The notes below the pieces were generated by a model. The model saw nothing but the letters and a program-made list of their open reading frames with translations. It had not been told where the DNA came from and searched no databases. The position numbers were made by a program, and so were the translations under genes. Below, in pieces: positions 1-6,867 of a stretch of DNA of 64,000 bases. This DNA comes from Limnohabitans_A sp048020265 (GTDB lineage Bacteria; Pseudomonadota; Gammaproteobacteria; Burkholderiales; Burkholderiaceae_C): assembly GCF_048020265.1 (NCBI RefSeq), contig NZ_CP171843.1, positions 2,046,001 to 2,110,000 of the forward strand. The letters run 5' to 3'. Numbering within the stretch: the first letter of the stretch is position 1; each line of letters begins with the position of its first letter.

Positions 1-472
1 CATGTTCACGCTGGACCGCGAACAAGGCTCTTTTGTGCTGACCCAAGAAAACGTGCAAGTGCCTGCCGACACCAAAGAGTTCGCCATCAACATGAGCAAC
101 ATGCGTCACTGGGACGAACCCGTGCGCCGCTACATCGACGAATGCCTGCAAGGCCAGGAGGGCCCGCGCGGCAAGGACTTCAACATGCGCTGGATCGCCT
201 CCATGGTGGCCGACGTGCACCGCATCCTGACCCGCGGCGGCGTCTTCATGTACCCCTGGGACAAGCGCGAGCCGCACAAACCCGGCAAGCTGCGCCTGCT
301 GTACGAAGCCAACCCCATGAGCTGGCTGATCGAGCAAGCCGGTGGTGCTGCGACCAACGGCAAGACACGCATCCTCGATCTGCAACCGAGCCAGCTGCAC
401 GAGCGCGTGAGCGTGGTGCTGGGCTCCAAAAACGAAGTCGAACGCATCACCCAATACCACGCCCAAGCTTGA
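1..472 (+). CDS. fbp: Fructose-1,6-bisphosphatase class I, C-terminal part
   Basis: This is the 3' end of the gluconeogenic enzyme that hydrolyses fructose 1,6-bisphosphate to fructose 6-phosphate in the cytoplasm. About 156 codons are visible, the reading frame is open at the left edge, and the ATG at base 2 is probably internal. The class I active-site signature GKLRLLYEANPMS, which holds the substrate-binding lysine, lies at bases 287-325. The Gly-Gly-Ala-Ala-rich stretch typical of the family C-terminus follows it. Metal-binding residues would lie upstream, outside the window. A strong terminator follows at 561-592, so this is the end of its transcript. Confidence 0.93.
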   Translation, partial: MFTLDREQGSFVLTQENVQVPADTKEFAINMSNMRHWDEPVRRYIDECLQGQEGPRGKDFNMRWIASMVADVHRILTRGGVFMYPWDKREPHKPGKLRLLYEANPMSWLIEQAGGAATNGKTRILDLQPSQLHERVSVVLGSKNEVERITQYHAQA

Positions 473-560
473 TGCCCGGCCATGGGCAGCAGCTCTGCTG
501 CCCATAGCACAAGGCATTGGCAGTTAAGCGCCTGACTGCGCCAACCCGGCCGCCCAAACA

Positions 561-592
561 AAAGCCCCGATGCGCAAGCATCGGGGCTTTTT
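561..592. terminator. Bidirectional intrinsic terminator between fbp and the NYN gene
   Basis: A perfect 13-bp stem (561-573 with 578-590) closes on a GCAA tetraloop and is followed by T residues on the plus strand. The minus strand also carries a T-rich tail, so the hairpin can serve fbp and the convergent NYN-domain gene ending at 627. Confidence 0.9.
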
Positions 593-626
593 GACGCGCC
601 ACGGGCGGACAAGCCGCCCCAGGTTT

Positions 627-1523
627 TTATTCGTCGGTGTCGGGGGGCAAACCTTCCAGTGCAGGTGCGGGCAAAGTCGCAGGCTCCGCCACCACGGCAC
701 GCAAGGTTTCGCGCAGCATTTTTTTCTCCGGCAGACTCAAGGCGCGTGCCAAGCGCTGGCGCATGCGCAGCAGCAGCTGACGGTCCACCTCTTGGGGGAT
801 ACCCCGGCTGATCTGCAGCGCATCGCGCAGGTCTTCGCGCAGGTCTTCGGGTTCATCGGCCCACCAGGCGGTGATGACTTCGTGCATCGACTTGCGCAAC
901 TCTTCCACGTCTTCTACAGCCAGCCCCATACCGGTGGGCAACTTGCCTTGCAGCATGTCGGCCAAGGCCTGGGAGTTGACCACCACGCGGCGATCGGCCT
1001 GGGACAGCAGGCGGGCCCAGCCTGGATCGGTGCGCACCATTTGGGGCATGTTGCGGGCCGACTCGTCGGCCAGCAGGTGCACGCTCAGGCCGCTCAACTG
1101 AGCCTCGTCGATGGTGGCCAAAAAGCGTTCATCGTCACTGGCCACCAACACATGGTCGCAGGCATGGTGCTCGGCCAGCTGTTTGAGGTCATGCCCCAAG
1201 GAGCGCAGCAAGGACGCGCCGCCATCGGCATCGTGCGTTTGCACCAGACGCACGATCTGGTCGTCAATGATCAGCCCATCCGAGCGGTCGCTGTACCAGT
1301 AAATGCGGCGCAAGTCGACATCCAGCCCGGCATGCGCCAGCGCTTGCGACAACAAATTTAGCAGGCCCTGGCGATTGACCGACTCGCCGGTGGTCCCGAC
1401 CGCGCCTTGCTGGGCCATCCAGATCAGGAAACGTCCGTCGATGAGCGCCATGCAGGTGCCGGATCGGTGTTCGCCAAAACGGCGGTCAGACGAGGTGTTG
1501 TGAGAAAAATAATCACGCTTCAT
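627..1523 (-). CDS. NYN-domain (PIN-like, LabA/DUF88-type) protein
   Basis: The 298-residue product looks like a NYN-domain protein, a PIN-like fold often found in RNA-processing nucleases. Residues about 23-170 show the expected pattern: an early hydrophobic strand with an acidic residue (MALIDGRFLIWM), a mid-domain YWYSDR segment and a VLVASDDERF strand carrying the acidic pair of a metal site. The C-terminal half is helical, charged and of unknown role. It diverges from the Nudix gene and has no visible operon partner. Family assignment rests on pattern only and no RNA target can be named. The ATG at 1523 is used. An in-frame ATG at residue 25 is an alternative start. Confidence 0.6.
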   Translation of the reverse strand: MKRDYFSHNTSSDRRFGEHRSGTCMALIDGRFLIWMAQQGAVGTTGESVNRQGLLNLLSQALAHAGLDVDLRRIYWYSDRSDGLIIDDQIVRLVQTHDADGGASLLRSLGHDLKQLAEHHACDHVLVASDDERFLATIDEAQLSGLSVHLLADESARNMPQMVRTDPGWARLLSQADRRVVVNSQALADMLQGKLPTGMGLAVEDVEELRKSMHEVITAWWADEPEDLREDLRDALQISRGIPQEVDRQLLLRMRQRLARALSLPEKKMLRETLRAVVAEPATLPAPALEGLPPDTDE

Positions 1524-1602
1524 GGTGTCAACCTATATCGATAAAAATAACGCTGCTAAAAGGTGCAGCGGCGCTCATTCTAAAGGTGGCCTCTGTCTCG
1601 GT

Positions 1603-1608
1603 TATAAA
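1603..1608 (+). promoter_or_regulatory. -10-like box for a probably leaderless Nudix transcript
   Basis: TATAAA lies 8 bases before the GTG start at 1617, leaving no room for a Shine-Dalgarno sequence. No good -35 box is visible. Transcription would start at or next to the start codon. Confidence 0.4.
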
Positions 1609-1616
1609 TACCCTCT

Positions 1617-2342
1617 GTGTCCAGTTCTTTGACTTTTGATCCCCGCAATGTTCCGGTTTGGCGCATCGACCACGATATGCCCGCGGTGCCGTCGGCCCAT
1701 TTGTTGCCCGATGCCCTTCGCGCCCGGTTTGAACGGCCTCCCATCTGGCAGCCCGAAGTCGAGCGGGAAACCTCTTTTTCCACACGAGAGCCGGCCCAGG
1801 CAGCGGTGTTGGTGCCGATCGTCATGCGCGGCCCCGATGTGTCTCAGTCAACCGTGCTGCTCACCCAGCGTGCCAACCACATGGCCACACATTCCGGGCA
1901 AATCGCCTTTCCAGGTGGCAAGGTCGACCCCAGCGATGCCAGCCGACAAGCGACGGCGCTGCGTGAAGCTCAAGAGGAGGTGGGCCTGGACCCCCATCAT
2001 GTGCAGGTCATTGGCGAATTGCCGGTGTATGTCACGGGCACTTCTTTTTGGGTCACGCCCGTCGTTGGCTTGGTGTCGCCCGAGTTCGAGCTGAACCCAA
2101 ATGCGGATGAGGTTCAAGATGTGTTCGAGGTGCCACTTGAATTTTTGATGAATCCCGCCCACCACCGTCGCCATGCGTTCGAGTGGCAAGGCGCCCGGCG
2201 GCAATGGTTTTCAATGCCCTACCAAGAAACCCGGATGACGCCCGACGGTCAATGCAATCCAGTCGAGCGTTTCATCTGGGGAGCCACAGCCGCTATGCTT
2301 CGTAACTTCTACCGTTTTTTGGTCGTCAACCCCGCCCCATGA
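1617..2342 (+). CDS. Nudix hydrolase, CoA pyrophosphatase (NudL/YeaB type)
   Basis: The 241-residue protein carries a complete Nudix box at about residues 100-122: GGKV, then REAQEEVGL, matching GX5EX7REUXEEXGU. The preceding LLTQRANHMATHSGQIAFPGG segment matches the UPF0035 signature that marks CoA pyrophosphatases in this family. The likely reaction is cleavage of CoA and its thioesters to phosphopantetheine and 3',5'-ADP. Translation probably starts at GTG 1617. The next in-frame ATG (1677) would remove conserved N-terminal sequence. The stop is 8 bases before the CobD/CbiB-like gene, so the two are likely cotranscribed. Confidence 0.85.
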   Translation: MSSSLTFDPRNVPVWRIDHDMPAVPSAHLLPDALRARFERPPIWQPEVERETSFSTREPAQAAVLVPIVMRGPDVSQSTVLLTQRANHMATHSGQIAFPGGKVDPSDASRQATALREAQEEVGLDPHHVQVIGELPVYVTGTSFWVTPVVGLVSPEFELNPNADEVQDVFEVPLEFLMNPAHHRRHAFEWQGARRQWFSMPYQETRMTPDGQCNPVERFIWGATAAMLRNFYRFLVVNPAP

Positions 2343-2349
2343 GGACGCC

Positions 2350-3315
2350 ATGAGTTTTTTTGCAATCCTGTTGGCGCTGGTGCTGGAGCAGGCCCATCCC
2401 TTGAACCCCGTGAATGCGATCTACACCACAGTCAAACGTTGGGTCGCCTGGGTCGCCCGCACATTTGACGCGGGCGTGCGGCATCAAGCCTGGATCACTT
2501 GGGGCATCACGATCATGGGACCGGCGCTGTTGGCCATGCTGGTGCACTGGGCCATCGAATGGAGTTTGGGCTGGCTCTTGGCCGTGGTCTGGAACGTGGC
2601 CCTGCTCTATGTCACCTTGGGCTTTCGCCAATTCAGTCACCACTTCACGGCGATTCGCGAAGCCTTGGAAAACGGTGACGAGACCCAAGCGCGTGAACTG
2701 CTGGCCGAGTGGCAGCAGGTGCAGGTCGGCCAGATACCGCGCAGCGAGATCGTGCGGCATGTGATCGAGTTCTCGATGATCGCGGCTCACCGCCATGTGT
2801 TCGGCGTGTTCTTTTGGTATGCGGCCCTGTCCATCATTGGCTTGGGGCCTGTGGGCGCGGTGGTTTACCGCCTGACCGAACTGGCGCAACGTCGTTGGCA
2901 GGAGCCGACCACCGACGGCTCGGTGGTGAGCGAGGCCTTGCGCTCTGTGGCCTCCAGAGCCTGGCAGGCCATGGATTGGCTGCCCTCGCGCATGACCGCT
3001 TTGGGCTTTGCGATCGTGGGCAGTTTTGAGGACGCGATGGATGGCTGGCGCAACCATGCACAGAACTTTCCAGAAGACAACGATGGCGTGATCCTGGCCG
3101 CCACGGCAGGTGCCATCAACATCCGCTTGGGCGGTGCCACCCTACAAGCGGACAACGAGGCTGACGACAACCCGGAGATGACGGGCGGCAGCAGCACACC
3201 GGGACGTGTTCCAGAAGTCGCCCACTTCGCCCAAGTGGTGGGCCTGGTCTGGCGCACGGTGATCATGTGGTTGGTGCTGGTGGCCCTGCTGACCATGGCC
3301 AATCTGGTGGGCTGA
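2350..3315 (+). CDS. CobD/CbiB-family-like inner-membrane protein
   Basis: The 321-residue integral membrane protein resembles the short CobD/CbiB-related proteins common in Burkholderiales. It has hydrophobic segments at about residues 1-17, 50-95, 145-180 and 295-320, with a soluble stretch between them. True CobD/CbiB makes adenosylcobinamide phosphate during B12 synthesis, but no other cobalamin gene is present here and the sequence is shorter and divergent. It may be an AmpE-like or orphan paralogue. It follows the Nudix gene by 7 bases and converges on rsgA with an 18-base gap that holds no clear terminator. Confidence 0.6.
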   Translation: MSFFAILLALVLEQAHPLNPVNAIYTTVKRWVAWVARTFDAGVRHQAWITWGITIMGPALLAMLVHWAIEWSLGWLLAVVWNVALLYVTLGFRQFSHHFTAIREALENGDETQARELLAEWQQVQVGQIPRSEIVRHVIEFSMIAAHRHVFGVFFWYAALSIIGLGPVGAVVYRLTELAQRRWQEPTTDGSVVSEALRSVASRAWQAMDWLPSRMTALGFAIVGSFEDAMDGWRNHAQNFPEDNDGVILAATAGAINIRLGGATLQADNEADDNPEMTGGSSTPGRVPEVAHFAQVVGLVWRTVIMWLVLVALLTMANLVG

Positions 3316-3333
3316 AAAAGCCCACGCACGTCC

Positions 3334-4314
3334 TCACCAGCGTTGCTGGCCCAATTCCTCAAACAGCTGCGCGTAAATGCGGTGCCGTCGCACGCTAATG
3401 GTACCGGGGTGTTCAGCGGTTTCAACTTGCGCCAGAACGGCGCAACCGGGCTCGTGCAAATGCGTGCAGTTGTAGAACTTGCAGCCGCCGAGGTGCTTGC
3501 GCAAATCGGGCATGCACTCGGCCAGGCGGGTGGGCTCGATGTGGTGCAGGCCGAACTCCTGAAAACCGGGTGAATCGATCAAGGCGGTGCGTGCAGCACC
3601 CGTTTCACCTGCCGCATCGAGCGCGGGCACCCAGTACCAGCGCGTGCTGGTCGTGGTGTGTTTGCCCGAGTTGAGGGCCAGCGAAATCTCGCCAGTCTCG
3701 ACCTGCGCATCGGGCACCAGGCGATTGATCAGCGTGCTTTTGCCACTCCCCGACGGCCCCAGCACCAGGGTGGTGAGGCCCTGTAAATGCGCACACAAGG
3801 CGGTCACGCCATCGTCGGCCACAGGACTGCGTGGGCTCAGGCTGATGGGCATGACGCTGTAACCCATGGCGCGATATGGGGCCAGGCGCTCCCAGGCTTG
3901 GGTGAAGGGCTGGGCCAGGTCACTTTTGTTGAGCGCGATGATGGGCGTGATGCGTTCGGCCTCGGCCGCTACCAGAGCGCGAGACAGCTGGCTTTCCGAG
4001 TACTCAGGGTCGGCCGCGATCAGGATCAGCACGCGGTCCAGGTTGGCGGCAAAGGATTTGGTGCGGATTTCGTCTTGCCGGTAGAACAGGTTGCGGCGCT
4101 CTTGCAGTTTTTCGATGCTGCCTTCATCGCCCGCGATTTGCCACAGCACCTGGTCGCCCACCACCACCTGGTTTTTCTTGCCCCGGGGGTGGCAAATCAG
4201 GCGACGGCCTTCGGGTGTCTCCACCAGACAGTGGCGGCCATAGGTGGCGACCACCAAGCCCGGCTCCAGATCGTGGGCCGGGGTCAAGGCCGTGCGCGCT
4301 TTGGGTTTATTCAT
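3334..4314 (-). CDS. rsgA: Ribosome small-subunit GTPase RsgA
   Basis: RsgA is the circularly permuted GTPase that acts late in 30S subunit maturation. The 326-residue product has an N-terminal OB fold and then G motifs in permuted order: NKSD (G4, residues 119-122), GPSGSGKS (G1, 186-193) and DSPG (G3, 237-240). The C-terminal zinc site is intact with Cys268, Cys273, His275 and Cys281. It is the last gene of the M48 protease-phhB-rsgA operon and starts 6 bases after the phhB stop. Confidence 0.97.
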   Translation of the reverse strand: MNKPKARTALTPAHDLEPGLVVATYGRHCLVETPEGRRLICHPRGKKNQVVVGDQVLWQIAGDEGSIEKLQERRNLFYRQDEIRTKSFAANLDRVLILIAADPEYSESQLSRALVAAEAERITPIIALNKSDLAQPFTQAWERLAPYRAMGYSVMPISLSPRSPVADDGVTALCAHLQGLTTLVLGPSGSGKSTLINRLVPDAQVETGEISLALNSGKHTTTSTRWYWVPALDAAGETGAARTALIDSPGFQEFGLHHIEPTRLAECMPDLRKHLGGCKFYNCTHLHEPGCAVLAQVETAEHPGTISVRRHRIYAQLFEELGQQRW

Positions 4315-4320
4315 GCCGCA

Positions 4321-4632
4321 TCATGCCGTTAACAAGGCGTCGGTTTGTGTGGCCGCTTCAAAATCCAAGCGGCTCAAGCCGCGCACATCGTGCGTGTTCC
4401 AGCGCACCACACACCGTTTGTAGGTCAGCACCAGTTCGGGGTGGTGGTTGAGCTTTTCAGACAACCAGCCCACGCTGTTGACGAACAGCAAAGCGTGTGT
4501 GTGCTGGGCAAATTCAAAGGACTTTTCGATGGCCACCTGATCGCCATCGCCAGACAAACGCCAGCCCGAAATTTGGCTCAGCGCCATGATCACCTCGGTG
4601 GGTTGGAGGGCGCGAATATCCGAAGTGCTCAT
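4321..4632 (-). CDS. phhB: Pterin-4a-carbinolamine dehydratase
   Basis: The 103-residue enzyme dehydrates 4a-hydroxytetrahydropterin, recycling the pterin cofactor of aromatic amino acid hydroxylases. The family signature is complete: Glu59, then His63-His64-Pro65, Tyr71, His81 and Asp90. The ATG at 4632 overlaps the TGA of the upstream M48 protease gene (ATGA), which suggests translational coupling and fixes this start over longer in-frame extensions. No phenylalanine hydroxylase gene is in the window, so its partner here is unknown. Confidence 0.92.
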   Translation of the reverse strand: MSTSDIRALQPTEVIMALSQISGWRLSGDGDQVAIEKSFEFAQHTHALLFVNSVGWLSEKLNHHPELVLTYKRCVVRWNTHDVRGLSRLDFEAATQTDALLTA

Positions 4633-5888
4633 GCGTTTTTCATCCTCAACAAACGCTCGCTGGCCGGGGGGTGCGAGTAATAAAACTTCACGTACCAAGG
4701 GTCTGGCGTCAAGGTCGAAGCGTTGTCCTGGTAGAGCTTGAGCAAAGCCGAGGACAAGTCCTTGCCCGGGGTTTGCGACACCGCATAAGCATCGGCCTCG
4801 AACTCTTGCTGGCGCGAGCGCCAAGAAGACACAGGCGCAAAGAACAAAGTGAACACCGGCGTGACCAGCATGAACAAGACCAGCGCCAGCGCATCGTTGC
4901 TGCCCGACAAATTCGGCATCACGCCCAGGCCCGTGTAAAACCAGACCTGCTGCGCCAGCCAGCCCAAAAGCGCCAAGCCCGCCAGCGTCATGGCAAAGTT
5001 GATCACCATCATCTTGACGATGTGCTTGTGCTTGAAGTGGCCCAGCTCATGGGCTAGCACCGCTTCCATTTCTGCCGGGCTCAGCTGCTTGAGCAAGGTG
5101 TCAAAAAACACCACCCGCTTGCTGGCGCCAAAGCCGGTGAAAAACGCATTGGAATGCGCCGAGCGGCGGCTACCGTCCATCACAAAAAAACCTTTGGCCG
5201 TGAAGCCTGCACGCTGCATCAATCCCTGCACGCGGGCCTTGAGCGACTCGTCTTCCAGCGGAGTGAACTTGTTAAACAGCGGCATGATCACGTTGGGCGC
5301 AATCGCCATCAAAAACAGCTGCCAGCCCACCAACACCCCCCAGGCCCACAGCCACCACCAGGCGCCCCCGGCTTGCATGAGCCACAGCACCACCCACAGC
5401 AATGGCAGGCCCAGCGCCAAACCCAGCACCAGCCCCTTGGCCATGTCGGCCAGCCACAAGGCAGGCGTGATCTTGTTGAAGCCAAAGCGCTGCTCCACGC
5501 CAAAGGTCTGCATCAGCGACAAGGGCAGGCCGATGAGTCCGCCCACCAGCATGAAGCCCAACACCAGCGCGATTTGCTGCGCCATGCCCGGGCCCATCCA
5601 GCCCAGCAGCACTTGGTTGAGCGCATCCAGCCCACCCAGCAGCGTCCAGCCCAGCAGCACAGCCGCATCGAGTGCGATGTCGATTTGCGACAGGCGGGCT
5701 TTGGACAGGGTGTAATCGGCGGCTTTTTGGTGGTCGGCCAAGGCCATGGTGTCGGCGTAAGCCTGCGGCACCGTATCGCGGTGGCGGGCCACATGCCGCA
5801 CCTGACGGGCGTTCAGCCAGAACTTGAGCGCCACATGCGCTAGCAAGCCCATCACCAAAGTCAGGGTCAAAGTCAAAGAGGGATTCAT
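4629..5888 (-). CDS. M48-family membrane zinc metalloprotease, STE24/CAAX prenyl protease 1-like
   Basis: The 419-residue protein has several membrane helices (about residues 5-25, 70-125, 145-200, 295-350). The zinc-binding motif HELGH lies at 280-284 and a third ligand, Glu362, in EFEAD. This layout and length match STE24-type M48 proteases rather than shorter HtpX. Bacterial members are thought to act in membrane protein quality control, but the substrate here is unknown. It heads an operon with phhB and rsgA. The start ATG at 5888 lies 6 bases after a TACAAT box and has no Shine-Dalgarno sequence, which suggests a leaderless message. Confidence 0.9.
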   Translation of the reverse strand: MNPSLTLTLTLVMGLLAHVALKFWLNARQVRHVARHRDTVPQAYADTMALADHQKAADYTLSKARLSQIDIALDAAVLLGWTLLGGLDALNQVLLGWMGPGMAQQIALVLGFMLVGGLIGLPLSLMQTFGVEQRFGFNKITPALWLADMAKGLVLGLALGLPLLWVVLWLMQAGGAWWWLWAWGVLVGWQLFLMAIAPNVIMPLFNKFTPLEDESLKARVQGLMQRAGFTAKGFFVMDGSRRSAHSNAFFTGFGASKRVVFFDTLLKQLSPAEMEAVLAHELGHFKHKHIVKMMVINFAMTLAGLALLGWLAQQVWFYTGLGVMPNLSGSNDALALVLFMLVTPVFTLFFAPVSSWRSRQQEFEADAYAVSQTPGKDLSSALLKLYQDNASTLTPDPWYVKFYYSHPPASERLLRMKNA

Positions 5889-5894
5889 GCGTCG

Positions 5895-5900
5895 ATTGTA
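5895..5900 (-). promoter_or_regulatory. -10-like box directly before the M48 protease gene
   Basis: On the minus strand TACAAT is followed by six bases and then the ATG at 5888. No convincing -35 box is visible. The spacing implies transcription initiating at the start codon. Confidence 0.4.
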
Positions 5901-6008
5901 GAAGCCGCCCAGTCTGCACGGCTTGTGCAAGGGCATGCCAGCAGGTGCGCATGCACCTGAGCGTCTGTGGGCGGTCCGGTTGCGCCCGATGCAGGGGGCA
6001 TCATCGGC

Positions 6009-6014
6009 GACAAT
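6009..6014 (+). promoter_or_regulatory. -10-like box directly before orn
   Basis: GACAAT ends six bases before the orn ATG at 6021, and no Shine-Dalgarno sequence fits between them. This is the same geometry as at the M48 protease gene on the opposite strand. No good -35 is seen. Confidence 0.35.
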
Positions 6015-6020
6015 TGCTGA

Positions 6021-6608
6021 ATGTCTGAAGTGAACACCTCCCCCGCCCCAGAATCGAACGAGCTGCCCAAATCCGATCAGAACCTGGTCTGGATCGATTG
6101 TGAAATGACGGGCCTGGACCCCGAGAAGGAACGCTTGCTGGAAATTGCCGTGATCGTGACCGGCCCCCATCTCACGCCCCGCATCGAAGGGCCGGTGCTG
6201 GTGATTCACCAAAGCGACGAACTGCTCAACCAGATGGACAAGTGGAACAAGGGCACCCACGGCAAGAGTGGGCTGATCGACAAGGTCAAAGCCTCCACCA
6301 CCAGCGAAGCCGATGCCGAAGAGCAAATCCTGGCCTTTCTGAAAAAATACGTGCCCAAGAGCGCTTCGCCGCTGTGCGGCAACACCATCAGCCAGGACCG
6401 ACGGTTTCTGGTCAAGTTCATGCCCAAGCTGGAAGCGTTTTTCCACTACCGCAACCTGGACGTGAGCACCCTCAAAGAGCTGTCGCGCCGCTGGAAGCCT
6501 GAGGTGTATGCCAACTTCAAGAAGCAGCAAAAGCACACCGCGCTGGCCGATGTGCACGAATCCATCGACGAACTGGCGCATTACCGCGAGCATTTCATCC
6601 GTTTGTGA
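6021..6608 (+). CDS. orn: Oligoribonuclease
   Basis: Orn is a DEDDh 3'-5' exonuclease that degrades RNA dinucleotides and oligonucleotides to mononucleotides, finishing mRNA decay and pGpG turnover. The 195-residue product has Asp26-Cys-Glu28 in WIDCEMTGLD, the NTISQDRRFL motif with the third acidic residue, and HTALADVHES supplying the catalytic His and last Asp. The length is near that of E. coli Orn (181) plus a short N-terminal extension. It diverges from the M48 operon and precedes the helicase gene, which has its own leader. Confidence 0.97.
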   Translation: MSEVNTSPAPESNELPKSDQNLVWIDCEMTGLDPEKERLLEIAVIVTGPHLTPRIEGPVLVIHQSDELLNQMDKWNKGTHGKSGLIDKVKASTTSEADAEEQILAFLKKYVPKSASPLCGNTISQDRRFLVKFMPKLEAFFHYRNLDVSTLKELSRRWKPEVYANFKKQQKHTALADVHESIDELAHYREHFIRL

Positions 6609-6647
6609 TTTTCAGGGAAAACCCTAGCGAATTTTTCCGATCCGTGC

Positions 6648-6867
6648 CATAATCGCTGGCTCGCTGTACAGAAGTGCAGCGTTTCATACATCTCCCTTCA
6701 TGCCTTGACCCAACGATAGGGTCACTCACAGCGGCCAGGCTCCACGCCCAGCGCCCCTCGCGAGCACCGTTTGATGGTTGATGTTTTTTCAACCTTGCGG
6801 TGCCTGCGGCCTAAATCAACAGCAATCTGTTGACGGCCGTTGTTCCGTGCGAGTTTTTTATACACAC
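6648..6867 (+). promoter_or_regulatory. Promoter and structured 5' leader of the DEAD-box helicase gene
   Basis: A -10-like CATAAT is at 6648-6653 with only a weak -35 near 6625, which would give an untranslated leader of about 210 bases. The leader holds two hairpins: GGTTGA/TCAACC (6776-6781 with 6789-6794) and TCAACAG/CTGTTGA (6816-6822 with 6827-6833). Both contain GTTGA and TCAAC arms, so they can exchange partners. No Shine-Dalgarno sequence precedes the ATG at 6868. The layout recalls long autoregulated leaders of cold-shock RNA helicases, but that role is inferred. Confidence 0.45.

Noticed and set aside
6662..6682. A LexA-like CTGT-N8-xCAG sequence in the helicase leader
   Set aside because: The second half-site is GCAG rather than ACAG, and the position is in the leader rather than the promoter core. 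A short CGCTG/CAGCG hairpin explains it equally well.
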